42,006 nucleotides of DNA from Prevotella sp. (GTDB lineage Bacteria; Bacteroidota; Bacteroidia; Bacteroidales; Bacteroidaceae): the NCBI GenBank assembly GCA_017474925.1, contig JAFVGN010000026.1:1-42006 (forward strand). The letters run 5' to 3'. Below, piece after piece: positions 32,393-40,543 of the stretch (position 1 is its first letter; every line of letters begins with the position of its first letter). Below the pieces are notes generated by a model, which worked only from the letters and a program-made list of their open reading frames with translations, had not been told where the DNA came from and searched no databases. The position numbers and the translations under genes were made by a program.

Positions 32393-33561
32393 TTGATTTG
32401 CCGTTGCAGGAAGAATGATTGCGACTTGAGGAAATAAAGGGCCACACCTGTAGCATTGACTGCTGCCACAGTCCAGAAGGCGGCAGTATAGCCAAAGTTC
32501 TCGGCAATGATACCGCCCATCAGTATCCCAAGTCCCATGCCTACATCCCATGAAATCAGTATGGTGGAATTGGCTGTTCCCCGCTCGTTGTGGTGAGCCA
32601 TCGAAATCATCATGTTCTGGAATGCAGGCCACATGTGCCCGTTACCCAGCCCGATGAGCAAGGCCGAACAATAGTAGCCAGTCATGGTGGGATAGGCTAT
32701 GAAGAGCGTATAGCCGACAAGCGAGATGAGCATGCCCTCGGCAGCATTATGGGTCAGTCTTCCCTGGCGTAGTGCCTTGCCGCCTTGCAGGCGTGACAAT
32801 ATAAGGCCTATTGAACACAGCATGAACCACGTCCCTGTACCGCCAGTAATGCCGAGTACTTGCTTGCCATAGATAGCCAGATAGTTGCTCAGCACACCAA
32901 AACAGAAACCGAAGAACACCATGTTGAAGCCTATCAGCCAACCTCTTTTCAGGAAGAAGCGGTCTAATGAAATAGCCCGTTTGTTATTCATGACTTGCTT
33001 GTTCTCCAAAGTCACCGTAGCGTCGACTATGAGACCAAAGGTGGCAATGGCAAAGGCCAGCCAGAAAAGCAGTTCGAAATTGTGGAATTGTGAATAAATA
33101 AAGATGGCAAACGTTGGCGAAATAGCCATTGCCAAGTTGTTGGACAATCCATAGTAGCCGATACCCTCGTTGCGTCTTGATGACGGTAGCACGTCAATGG
33201 CTACCGTTGAGTTGGCTACGGTTACGGCTCCGAAAGGTCCTCCATGTAATGTGCGTATGATGGTAAAGAGCAGTAATGACGACGCAGCCAGATAGCCTGC
33301 AAAGAAAATGGCAAATGCGGCGTATGCGATGAGCAGAACCGTCTTGCGGGGAAAGGAATCGACAAAATAGCCGCTGAATGGTCTGAGCAACAGCGCAGTT
33401 ATGGTATAGCCCGAGAGAACCAGTCCGATGACGTCCTTTGTGGCGTCGAAGGTCTCATGCAGATAGAGCGGCAACAGGGGCGTTAGCAAATAGAAGGCGA
33501 AAAACAGCGCGAAATTAGCTGTCATCACCTTACAATAGTTCTTGTTCCACAGCCGTTCCAT
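32389..33561 (-). CDS. MFS transporter
   Basis: 390 residues with twelve hydrophobic segments in two halves. The loop after helix 2 reads G-Y-F-V-D-S-F-P-R-K-T, the usual MFS motif between helices 2 and 3. Helix 4 has R-T-L-H-G-G-P-F-G. The C-terminal half contains G-L-G-N-G-H-M-W-P-A-F. It belongs to the drug/sugar efflux-like MFS group common in Bacteroidales; substrate unknown. It follows hisC by 28 bases on the same strand, so it is probably the last gene of the his operon, in the place where hisB is often found. Its end overlaps the convergent zinc-ribbon membrane protein. Confidence 0.9.
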   Translation of the reverse strand: MERLWNKNYCKVMTANFALFFAFYLLTPLLPLYLHETFDATKDVIGLVLSGYTITALLLRPFSGYFVDSFPRKTVLLIAYAAFAIFFAGYLAASSLLLFTIIRTLHGGPFGAVTVANSTVAIDVLPSSRRNEGIGYYGLSNNLAMAISPTFAIFIYSQFHNFELLFWLAFAIATFGLIVDATVTLENKQVMNNKRAISLDRFFLKRGWLIGFNMVFFGFCFGVLSNYLAIYGKQVLGITGGTGTWFMLCSIGLILSRLQGGKALRQGRLTHNAAEGMLISLVGYTLFIAYPTMTGYYCSALLIGLGNGHMWPAFQNMMISMAHHNERGTANSTILISWDVGMGLGILMGGIIAENFGYTAAFWTVAAVNATGVALYFLKSQSFFLQRQIN

Positions 33562-33589
33562 GAAGTGTCCTTTCCTGCTTGGCGAAGCC

Positions 33590-34624
33590 TCAGAATTGCC
33601 TCAACGCACTCAGGAGCTCCTGATTTTCCGTACGTGTGCCAACTGTTATTCGCAGGCAGTTGTTGCAGAGCTTCACACGCGTACGATTGCGTACAATGAT
33701 TCCCCTGTCAACCAGATAGTCGTAGATCTTCTGTGCATCAGTCATCAGGGCCAGGAAGAAGTTCGCATCCGTCTTATACACCTGTTTGCAGATGGGCAGT
33801 TCCGTGAAGGCCTGAACAAGATAGCTACGCTCCGTCAGTAATATCTTCACGTATTTGTCAATTTCGAACGGGTCCTTCAGCATTTCCATAGCTTGCTGCT
33901 GGGTCAGCATGTTGACATTGTAGGGGTATTTTACCTTGTTGTATATTTGGATCATCTCTTTTGAGGCGAAAGCCATACCCAGACGGATGGCTGCCGAACC
34001 CCACGCCTTCGACATGGTTTGCAAAATAACGAGGTTGGGATATTTGGTCAGCTCCTGACGCATAGACAGCTGCTGGGCAAAGTCGATATACGCTTCGTCT
34101 ACGATGACAATTCCTTCAAATCCTTCTATGACCTTCAGTATCTCGTTGCGGTTCATCGAATTACCCGTCGGATTGTTGGGCGAGCAAATCCAAATGAGCT
34201 TCGTGTGCTGGTCACACGCAGCCAAAAGCCTGTCAGCCTGGAATTCATAGTTCTCGTCCAGCAGGACAGGGCGGTATTCCACGTTGTTGATGTCGGCACA
34301 CACCTTGTACATGCCATAAGTCGGCTCAATGGCGACCACATTGTCGCGCCCAGGCTCACAGAATATGCGATAGGGCAGGTCAATGGCTTCATCGCTGCCG
34401 TTACCCAGGAAAATATTCTCCGCAGGTACCCCCTTCACCTTCTCCAGCATCTTCTTCAAGTCACGCTGTAGCGGGTCAGGGTATCGGTTGTAGGGTGCGT
34501 TATAGGGGTTCTCGTTGGCATCCAGGAATACGTGAGCCTCTTTGCCTGAATATTCATCTCTTGCGCTGCTGTATGGAGCCAAATTCCATATATTGGGACG
34601 TACTAATTGTTGTAACGGCTTCAT
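33590..34624 (-). CDS. hisC: Histidinol-phosphate aminotransferase
   Basis: 344 residues, class I/II PLP aminotransferase of the HisC type. D-A-N-E-N-P-Y near the N-terminus, [25 protein letters not shown] and the Schiff-base lysine in S-K-A-W-G are all present. It converts imidazole-acetol phosphate to histidinol phosphate in histidine biosynthesis. It starts 8 bases after the hisD stop. Confidence 0.96.
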   Translation of the reverse strand: MKPLQQLVRPNIWNLAPYSSARDEYSGKEAHVFLDANENPYNAPYNRYPDPLQRDLKKMLEKVKGVPAENIFLGNGSDEAIDLPYRIFCEPGRDNVVAIEPTYGMYKVCADINNVEYRPVLLDENYEFQADRLLAACDQHTKLIWICSPNNPTGNSMNRNEILKVIEGFEGIVIVDEAYIDFAQQLSMRQELTKYPNLVILQTMSKAWGSAAIRLGMAFASKEMIQIYNKVKYPYNVNMLTQQQAMEMLKDPFEIDKYVKILLTERSYLVQAFTELPICKQVYKTDANFFLALMTDAQKIYDYLVDRGIIVRNRTRVKLCNNCLRITVGTRTENQELLSALRQF

Positions 34625-34632
34625 CGGTATCT

Positions 34633-35919
34633 TTATTTCTTGATAGAATTAATTCTTACTGTCATTGCATTCTTGTGGGCATCCAGCTGTTCTGCCTCTG
34701 CCATCAGCTCCACGGCATGGCCGATGTGCTGTATACCTTCTTCCGTCAGGTGCTGGAAGGTAATCTTCCTGCAATAGGAATCCAGGTTGACGCCATTGTA
34801 GGCTGTAGCATAGCCATGTGTCGGCAGCGTATGGTTGGTACCGCTGGCATAGTCGCCCGCACTCTCGCAGGCGTATGCTCCGAGGAACACACTACCGGCA
34901 TTGACAACACGCTCAGCCAGCTGTTCGTAGTCCGTGGTTTGAATGACCAGATGCTCTGGGGCATAAAGGTTGGTCAGCGCCATCATCTCGTCTTTGTCCC
35001 TTACCAGCACATAGCAACTGTTCTCCAATGCCTTGGCAGCTATTTCCTTACGAGGCAGCAACTCCAGCTGGCGGTCCAGTTCGGCATGCACCTCGTTCAG
35101 CTTCTCCTCATTAGTGGTGATGAAAAGCACTTGCGAGTCAATTCCGTGCTCTGCTTGTGACAGCAAGTCGGCGGCTACAAATTCAGCTCGTGCGGACTCG
35201 TCTGCCAGGACACACACTTCTGACGGACCGGCAGGCATGTCGATAGCAACCTCGTCCAGCGAGACGTGCTGCTTGGCAGCCATGACATATTGGTTGCCTG
35301 GACCGAAGATTTTGAATACCTTGGGTACTGATTGCGTGCCATAGGCCATGGCACCGATAGCCTGTACACCACCTATCTTGTATATCTTGCTCACTCCGGC
35401 AATACGTGCTGCCACCAGAATGGCAGGATTCACCTTGCCCTCTCTGTTAGGAGGGGTACAGAGTACTATTTCCTTACAACCGGCAATCTTGGCAGGAGCA
35501 GCCAGCATCAGTACTGTAGAGAAGAGTGGGGCAGTACCGCCAGGGATGTAAAGGCCTACACGCTCTATGGCAACGCTCTTCTGCCAGCAGGTCACTCCCT
35601 CCTGGGTCTTCACCTTCTGACCTACAAATCGTTGCGAGATGTGGAACACCTTGATATTGTGATGAGCCAGGATGATGGCATCGCGCAATTCGTTGGACAC
35701 CAGCCCTTCTGCCTCGTCCAACTCCTGTTCGGTGACTAAAAGCGACTTGAGCTCAGCTTTGTCAAACTTCAGCTCGTACTCACGTACGGCTTCGTCGCCA
35801 CGCTCCCTGACATCGGCCAGTACCGTAGCTACGGTTTCGTTCAGCATCGTCAGGTCCAACCGGGGACGTTCGACAATCTTGGCCCACTCCTCTTTGGCAG
35901 GATACTTGAAAATCTTCAT
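34633..35919 (-). CDS. hisD: Histidinol dehydrogenase
   Basis: 428 residues, full length. Characteristic motifs are [34 protein letters not shown] (metal and catalytic His/Asp) and Y-A-P-E-H-L. It oxidises histidinol to histidine with two NAD+, the last step of the pathway. It lies between hisG (23 bases upstream) and hisC (8 bases downstream). Confidence 0.97.
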   Translation of the reverse strand: MKIFKYPAKEEWAKIVERPRLDLTMLNETVATVLADVRERGDEAVREYELKFDKAELKSLLVTEQELDEAEGLVSNELRDAIILAHHNIKVFHISQRFVGQKVKTQEGVTCWQKSVAIERVGLYIPGGTAPLFSTVLMLAAPAKIAGCKEIVLCTPPNREGKVNPAILVAARIAGVSKIYKIGGVQAIGAMAYGTQSVPKVFKIFGPGNQYVMAAKQHVSLDEVAIDMPAGPSEVCVLADESARAEFVAADLLSQAEHGIDSQVLFITTNEEKLNEVHAELDRQLELLPRKEIAAKALENSCYVLVRDKDEMMALTNLYAPEHLVIQTTDYEQLAERVVNAGSVFLGAYACESAGDYASGTNHTLPTHGYATAYNGVNLDSYCRKITFQHLTEEGIQHIGHAVELMAEAEQLDAHKNAMTVRINSIKK

Positions 35920-35942
35920 ATCTTATCAGTCTCCTTTGCTTC

Positions 35943-36794
35943 TTATAATATCATCTTCTCAATCGGAGTCACCAAGATGCCTTGTGCTCCCATCTCTTTC
36001 AGCTTCCCTATGATTTCCCAGAAACGTTTCTGGTCGAGTACCGTGTGTACTGAGCACCATTCCTTGTCAGCCAATGGTATGATAGTGGGGCTTTTCAGGC
36101 CTGGCAGCACGTTGATGATCTCCTGCAGGCGAGCCTTGGGAGCGTTCATGCGCACATACTTCTTGTCCTCGGCTTCCTTGACCGCCTTGAAACGGAACAG
36201 CATCTCGTCCAGCGTGGCCATCTTGTCGGAAGACAGTTGTTTGTTGCCAATGAGCAGCGCATCGCTTTGCATCACGATTTCAACTTCACGCAGGTTGTTC
36301 GACACCAAGGTTGAACCAGACGAGACAATATCGAAAATACCATCGGCCAGTCCGATGCCCGGGCTGATTTCCACGCTGCCAGTAATGACATGTATTTCAC
36401 ACTCTACACCCTTCTCCTGCATATACTTGCGAAGGATGTTAGGATACGACGTGGCAATCTTCTTGCCGTTAAACCAGTTGACACCTCTATACTCGATGTC
36501 TTTGGGAATGGCTAACGACAGACGGCACTTCGAGAAGCCCAGATGCGTAATGATGTCTGCATCCTCACCCCGTTCCACGAATTCGTTTTCGCCAACCACA
36601 CCGATGTCAGCTACTCCGCTGGCTACTGATTGGGGAATGTCGTCGTCACGCAAATAAAGCACCTCCAACGGGAAGTTACTCGATTGTACCAGTAATGTGC
36701 GCTTTGAAGCGCTAACCTTGATGTCTGCTTCAGCGAGCAGATTCATGGTGTCGTCGAAAAGACGACCTTTCGATTGTACAGCAATTCTTAACAT
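35943..36794 (-). CDS. hisG: ATP phosphoribosyltransferase, long form
   Basis: 283 residues, so the long HisG form with a C-terminal ACT-like regulatory domain (about 210-283). V-Q-S-K-G-R-L begins the catalytic domain, and the PRPP site reads I-V-S-S-G-S-T-L. It makes the first committed step of histidine synthesis and should be feedback-inhibited by histidine without HisZ. It is the first gene of hisG-hisD-hisC-MFS. A consensus promoter lies 41-71 bases upstream. No histidine-rich leader peptide is seen between promoter and start, so classical attenuation is unlikely. Confidence 0.97.
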   Translation of the reverse strand: MLRIAVQSKGRLFDDTMNLLAEADIKVSASKRTLLVQSSNFPLEVLYLRDDDIPQSVASGVADIGVVGENEFVERGEDADIITHLGFSKCRLSLAIPKDIEYRGVNWFNGKKIATSYPNILRKYMQEKGVECEIHVITGSVEISPGIGLADGIFDIVSSGSTLVSNNLREVEIVMQSDALLIGNKQLSSDKMATLDEMLFRFKAVKEAEDKKYVRMNAPKARLQEIINVLPGLKSPTIIPLADKEWCSVHTVLDQKRFWEIIGKLKEMGAQGILVTPIEKMIL

Positions 36795-36834
36795 ATTTCT
36801 TTTTACCTTATTTGCTATTTTATGATTCAGGGTG

Positions 36835-36865
36835 CAAAGGTAGTGAAAAATAGCGGCATTACAAA
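36835..36865 (-). promoter_or_regulatory. his operon promoter
   Basis: On the minus strand TTTG (36862-36865), a 19-base spacer and TACCTTTG (36835-36842) match the Bacteroidetes consensus. The hisG ATG follows 40 bases later. Confidence 0.78.
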
Positions 36866-36947
36866 ATATAAGGTGTCTTTTTTTGTAATACTCAGATTTT
36901 TATCAATTATCATACAATCATCACATTCCATAAGCCATTAGACATCT

Positions 36948-37095
36948 TCAGTCCCAGCCTTCTTCATCATAGTTCTCCATATATCGGCTCATGCCGTTGT
37001 CCTCCATATCATCCTCAGACGCAGGATCAAAGCCACGCATGTTATCATGCTCATGGGGAGGTCTGCTTTTCCCGTCTTAGGTATTGATGTTCCAT
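36948..37095 (-). pseudogene. Small conserved-looking acidic ORF with one-base frameshift
   Basis: This fills most of the 347-base gap between hisG and the nuclease remnant. From ATG 37093-37095 the frame reads M-E-H-Q-Y-L-R-R-E-K-Q-T-S-P and stops at once. One base over, the frame reads H-E-H-D-N-M-R-G-F-D-P-A-S-E-D-D and ends D-E-E-G-W-D with a TGA at 36948-36950. The span of 148 bases is 49 codons plus one. A single extra C in the CTCCCC run at about 37054-37060 joins the two. The acidic second part also has its own ATG (37040), giving 30 residues. I recall similar acidic G-M-S-R-Y-M-E-N tails in other Bacteroidales small proteins, but cannot verify this. A decayed gene, a frameshift-read gene and a chance ORF are all possible. 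Confidence 0.35.
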
Positions 37096-37141
37096 TTTTC
37101 TTCTCTTTTATTTGGAGATTAAAACAGAATCTGTCCCTTTG

Positions 37142-37891
37142 TCATCCCAACAAGTCTCTCAATCTAACAAAGAAAAAAGGTGCTTTTTGACTTCCCCAAA
37201 CTATTGCAGGAACATTATCCAAATCAAAGATGCGATATCTCAACGACTCATCAGTTCCGTTCTCCTTGCGAATTCTCAACATATAGTACGAAGGATGACT
37301 TACGTTAGGATAACCTTCAGCCAACAGGCGCTCTTTAGTCCATACATCATGCCTTGTTTTGACAATTTTCCTGATGTTGCCAGTCTCTTTTTCATCCCCC
37401 ACAAAGAGCAAGAGATATTTTGCTTGCAAAATTGGGGAATTGGCAATCTTGTCAAGAGGGATGTTGTACCAGCAGTTCTCGAACGTCCAGTTACGTTTCT
37501 CATCGCTACCTGCTCTGGCCACCATGACGAGGTCATCAATCATGCCAGCCTTCTCGTCTTCTGGGATATATGCCAAAGTGCGTTGAGGTTTGGCCTTGGC
37601 TACATGACTCTCCGTAGTTGCCTTCTCCATCAATATTTTGTGCAGATGTTCCCTAAGCAGGCTGCCTTCTTGTTCTTTATTCACATTAGGCAGTAATGGG
37701 AAAGCTCCTATATTCACATCCTCAACACTTTTGCTATAGTATCGGTCTCTGACGCTTTTATCATCTCCACGACCAGGAAATAATATGTATCCACCTATTA
37801 CTTCCTTCGACCGATACTTCTCTTGTTCCTTACTATAGTAGATTGGAAAATCCAAAGGGACTCGAGGGCTCTCGATTCGTCGTTGTTTGTC
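37142..37891 (-). pseudogene. 3' remnant of DUF2357/McrC-like restriction nuclease
   Basis: The open frame runs from a TGA at 37892-37894 and has only a TTG at 37855 as a possible start, giving 237 residues. The beginning (V-I-G-G-Y-I-L-F-P-G, then I-G-A-F-P-L-L-P-N) matches the end of the PD-(D/E)XK domain in DUF2357/DUF524 proteins. Those proteins resemble the McrC subunit of modification-dependent restriction systems. The catalytic D-A-K-Y-R-like core that should precede is absent. The rest may be a PUA/EVE-like C-terminal domain (W-Y-N-I-P-L, Y-L-L-L-F-V-G), which is an inference. No McrB-like GTPase is nearby. Truncation at the 5' end borders the toxin-antitoxin promoter, so the insertion of that unit probably cut this gene. 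Confidence 0.5.
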
Positions 37892-37911
37892 TCATTTTAT
37901 CTTGTTTTTTA

Positions 37912-37942
37912 TTTGTTGATTCAGAAATAATTCGTAATTTTG
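37912..37942 (+). promoter_or_regulatory. Promoter of the toxin-antitoxin pair
   Basis: TTTG (37912-37915), 19 bases, then TAATTTTG (37935-37942). The antitoxin ATG is 28 bases downstream. Confidence 0.7.
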
Positions 37943-37969
37943 CAGCAGAATAGCAAAACGTTTAGAGTT

Positions 37970-38215
37970 ATGACACAGATAGTATTGAATATTGAGGATG
38001 CAAGCCTTGTCCCAAGTTTGAAAAAGATTCTTGGGGCTATAAAAGGTGTGACCATTGATAAAATGATAACATCCTCTAAAGATGTTGAGGCTGAGAAAGC
38101 CTTCATTACTGAAACTATCACAAAAGGCTTCAATGAAGCTCAGGAAGGGCGATTCGCAGGTAAGAATCTGAAATCTCTTGATGCATTGGTTGAGGAACTT
38201 AGATCTGAAGCATAG
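37970..38215 (+). CDS. Antitoxin of a RelE-type pair
   Basis: 81 residues. The N-terminal strand M-T-Q-I-V-L-N-I-E-D is followed by helices and an acidic tail ending L-D-A-L-V-E-E-L-R-S-E-A, the pattern of small antitoxins that wrap around a RelE-fold toxin. No helix-turn-helix is obvious; DNA binding, if any, would be through a ribbon or dimer of the N-terminal part. The start at ATG 37970 fits the promoter; an upstream TTG (37940) lies in the -7 box. The toxin gene begins 4 bases after the stop. Confidence 0.75.
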   Translation: MTQIVLNIEDASLVPSLKKILGAIKGVTIDKMITSSKDVEAEKAFITETITKGFNEAQEGRFAGKNLKSLDALVEELRSEA

Positions 38216-38218
38216 TCT

Positions 38219-38548
38219 ATGGTGACTTTCAACTATACTGAAGAATTCCTTCGTCAAGCCAAACGTTTGGCAAAACGCTATAACTCTCTTGCAGATGATA
38301 TCAATGCGCTTCAATTTGAACTGATGGAGAATCCTGAGACAGGTGTCTCTTTGGGAGGTGGTAAACGCAAAATCCGTCTTGGTGTAAAGAGTAAAGGAGG
38401 AGGTAAACGAGGTGGGCTCAGGGTTATTACGCTGAATGTTGTCTTTGAAACAAACGATACATGCGTTAACCTGCTTACCATTTATGATAAAAAGGAGATA
38501 CCCAACGTATCGGATCAGTACATTGACCAAATTATTAGGAACCTCTGA
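38219..38548 (+). CDS. RelE/ParE-superfamily toxin (probable mRNA interferase)
   Basis: 109 residues. F-L-R-Q-A-K-R-L-A-K-R-Y-N-S-L and the basic middle (G-G-K-R-K-I-R-L-G, K-S-K-G-G-G-K-R-G-G-L-R-V-I-T) are followed by the last strand L-L-T-I-Y-D-K-K-E. These match the RelE-type toxins often annotated next to such antitoxins in Bacteroidales. Basic residues and the terminal Y-D-K-K-E are consistent with ribosome-dependent mRNA cleavage. Both genes of the pair look intact. The pair sits amid remnants, typical of mobile or island-borne modules. Confidence 0.85.
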   Translation: MVTFNYTEEFLRQAKRLAKRYNSLADDINALQFELMENPETGVSLGGGKRKIRLGVKSKGGGKRGGLRVITLNVVFETNDTCVNLLTIYDKKEIPNVSDQYIDQIIRNL

Positions 38549-38645
38549 TTTCGACACCTATGCAGACAAAGGGCGCGGCGGCATGATGGACTCTACGGCC
38601 ATAGATCGGTGGAGGAAGAGAGTGAATAACCGCAAGACTGAGTCC

Positions 38646-38789
38646 GTTACGTTACAGTTGTTACAGATGCAAAAAAGAGATAATAGCTTCTTTTAATAGT
38701 TGTATAACTAATTAATAATCAGATAATTACATTATGTTTAACAGGAGCCTTGCCCCTTCAAAAAGCAATTGTAACAACTGTAACGTAAC
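38646..38789. repeat. 20-bp perfect inverted repeat around a non-coding spacer
   Basis: GTTACGTTACAGTTGTTACA (38646-38665) recurs exactly inverted as TGTAACAACTGTAACGTAAC (38770-38789), 104 bases apart. The spacer is AT-rich and contains no gene. The left arm lies in a short open frame (ATG 38583 to stop 38696, 37 residues, unrecognised). The right arm lies 42 bases before the DUF3987 remnant. The arms could be regulator or recombinase sites. Confidence 0.75.
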
Positions 38790-38831
38790 GCTCGGTCAAT
38801 ATGAATTATTATATTAAATAGTTGAGAATCA

Positions 38832-39214
38832 ATGAAATACGATATTACAAAACCAACGGCACCCAAGATGCCGACCCTAGGAAAGGGCACAGAATGCATA
38901 AAATTGCTGCTCACACAGGCCTTAAAAACATGTTTTACCCCTGGTTCCGATGCTTTTCCCCCCCTCTTGGTGCACATGTCAGCGGCTCAGAATTTCTGTA
39001 CCCAGACAATTCTTGGAAGGAGTTATGTGGTCTAATGGCCAACATTGTAGCCGATTCGGGCTGTAGTAAGGGCCAATTTTCATCTCTCGCGGAAGCTATT
39101 TGCCGTGATTTCCGTCAGCACAACAAGGCTGAAATGAAAAAACTGGTGGAATGGGCGAAACAGGTCAAGATCACCCCGCATGTCAAAACAGGGGCTATTG
39201 CCTGTGCAAAATGA
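38832..39214 (+). pseudogene. DUF3987-like (VirE/primase-associated) gene remnant, frameshifted
   Basis: The first part reads from ATG 38832 (M-K-Y-D-I-T-K-P-T) in one frame to a run of seven C at 38958-38964. The continuation is in the next frame: P-L-G-A-H-V-S-G-S-E-F-L-Y-P-D-N-S-W-K-E-L-C-G, then L-A-E-A-I-C-R-D-F-R-Q-H and L-V-E-W-A-K-Q-V-K. The second frame matches the N-terminal part of DUF3987 proteins common in Bacteroidales (P-A-L-G-A-H-V-S-G..., G-K-G-Q). One added C in the run would restore a single frame. The protein stops at 39214 after about 125 residues, although relatives are several hundred residues longer, so both a frameshift and a truncation are present. Confidence 0.6.
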
Positions 39215-39225
39215 CCTTTGTGGGT

Positions 39226-39286
39226 CAATAACCAACCCTTATTCGCCAATAACCCTGCCTTATTGCGCAATAAGGCAGGGTTATTG
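39226..39286. repeat. 40-bp perfect palindrome with degenerate 21-bp repeats
   Basis: Bases 39247-39286 form an uninterrupted 40-bp palindrome centred on GCGC, with 19-bp arms beginning CAATAACCCTGCC. A related half-unit (CAATAACCAACCCTTATTCGC) directly precedes it at 39226-39246, giving a period of 21 bases. With essentially no loop and no T-run it is not a normal terminator. Bases 39287 to about 39462 hold nothing else recognisable before the -7 box of the next gene. Confidence 0.8.
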
Positions 39287-39462
39287 AACTTTGGCTCTCT
39301 TTCTTTTGCCATTGCGGAAACCTTTATAGCGCAAGGCGCAAGCCTAGGGGCAGGGTGGGGGACGCAAGGACTACCAGCATTTTGAGCTGAAGGAGTAGGA
39401 AAATCAGCAGCGAGACTTTCCTTTTTTTTGAAGTGAGCGGAAGTTATTTGGGATTTTTTGTT

Positions 39463-39470
39463 TATCTTTG
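39463..39470 (+). promoter_or_regulatory. -7 box upstream of DUF3089 gene
   Basis: TATCTTTG precedes the candidate starts at 39491 and 39533. No TTTG lies at the usual distance (TTTG at 39447 is too close). Confidence 0.5.
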
Positions 39471-39532
39471 CAAACAAATTACTAAAACTTATGAATATGA
39501 AACAGAAAACAAACAAAGTCGTTTACGGTAAA

Positions 39533-40531
39533 ATGAAGAAGACACTATCGTTCTATGCTATTTTGAGCGTTATCATCGTAACGGGTATGCTTGCCGGTTG
39601 CAAGGCAAAAACCAACGTCCGCGTCGACTATTCCGACAGGAGCAACTGGTTGCGGATGCCTGAAATAACAAAGGACGTCGATGCCATCTATATTTATCCC
39701 ACGGAATATGCCGACGATTCCGAGGGGGCACCGATGTTCGCCGACATCAACGACAAGACGTTGAGAGAGTTGTGGGAAGAGGTCTATCAGATGCAAGGAT
39801 CGGTTTACGAGGAATCTACCAATGTCTTCGCTCCATACTACAGACAGCTCAATATGGCTGCAGCGGCCAAAATGCCAAGCGAGGAACTTAATGCAGCATT
39901 CGGCAGCACGCCCAAGGAAGATGTGTTTGCCGCACTCGACTACTATTTTGAGAACGTGAATGGCGGCAGGCCTTTCATCCTCGCAAGTCATTCGCAGGGC
40001 TCGGTCATGCAGACCTTTGTACTTGCAGAATATATGAAGAAGCATCCAGATTATCTGAGGCGTATGATTGCAGCCTATGTGATCGGTTACTCGATTACCG
40101 AGGATTATCTGCAACAGAATCCACACCTCAAATTTGCTGAGGGAGCAGACGATACGGGCGTCATCATATCGTATAACACAGAAGGACCTGCTAACGAGGG
40201 TAAGGATAATATCGTTCTGCTGCCAGGTGCCATCAGCATTAATCCCCTGAACTGGAAACGAGATGAGACCTATGCATCGGCAGAAGAAAACCTGGGCGGT
40301 TACATCTATAACGAAAAGAGCGGGAAACTGGAGGTCGTTCCTAATGCTGCTGATGCACAGGTGAATCTGAAAAGGGGTGTTGTCGTTACCACGACCACGG
40401 CTATGGAACCCATACCTGCTGCTGTTTTCGGTCCTGCCAGCTTCCACAATGGTGACTATTCGCTTTATTACAACAACATCAAGGACAATGTGGCCAAGAG
40501 AATAGCGGCGTATATGTCGAAGGCAGAATAA
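39533..40531 (+). CDS. DUF3089 lipoprotein (alpha/beta hydrolase-like)
   Basis: 332 residues from ATG 39533, chosen because it directly begins a lipoprotein signal (M-K-K-T-L-S-F-Y ... M-L-A-G-C); starts at 39491 and 39497 would add an N-terminal polar tail. The mature protein contains D-A-I-Y-I-Y-P-T-E near its N-terminus and the nucleophile elbow L-A-S-H-S-Q-G-S. Both are typical of DUF3089 proteins, which have an alpha/beta-hydrolase fold. Expected location is the outer or inner membrane, with the domain in the periplasm. Substrate is unknown. The next gene begins 12 bases after its stop. Confidence 0.8.
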   Translation: MKKTLSFYAILSVIIVTGMLAGCKAKTNVRVDYSDRSNWLRMPEITKDVDAIYIYPTEYADDSEGAPMFADINDKTLRELWEEVYQMQGSVYEESTNVFAPYYRQLNMAAAAKMPSEELNAAFGSTPKEDVFAALDYYFENVNGGRPFILASHSQGSVMQTFVLAEYMKKHPDYLRRMIAAYVIGYSITEDYLQQNPHLKFAEGADDTGVIISYNTEGPANEGKDNIVLLPGAISINPLNWKRDETYASAEENLGGYIYNEKSGKLEVVPNAADAQVNLKRGVVVTTTTAMEPIPAAVFGPASFHNGDYSLYYNNIKDNVAKRIAAYMSKAE

Positions 40532-40543
40532 ACCGATTGAAGT

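Noticed and set aside
38583-38696. 37-residue open frame after the toxin gene
   Set aside because: No recognisable domain and it contains the left arm of the inverted repeat; too little evidence for a gene.
39115-39516. Minus-strand 133-residue open frame with N-N-P-A-L-L-R repeats
   Set aside because: The openness is explained by the 21-bp repeat/palindrome and it runs antisense through the DUF3987 remnant and the next promoter; kept only as a repeat finding.
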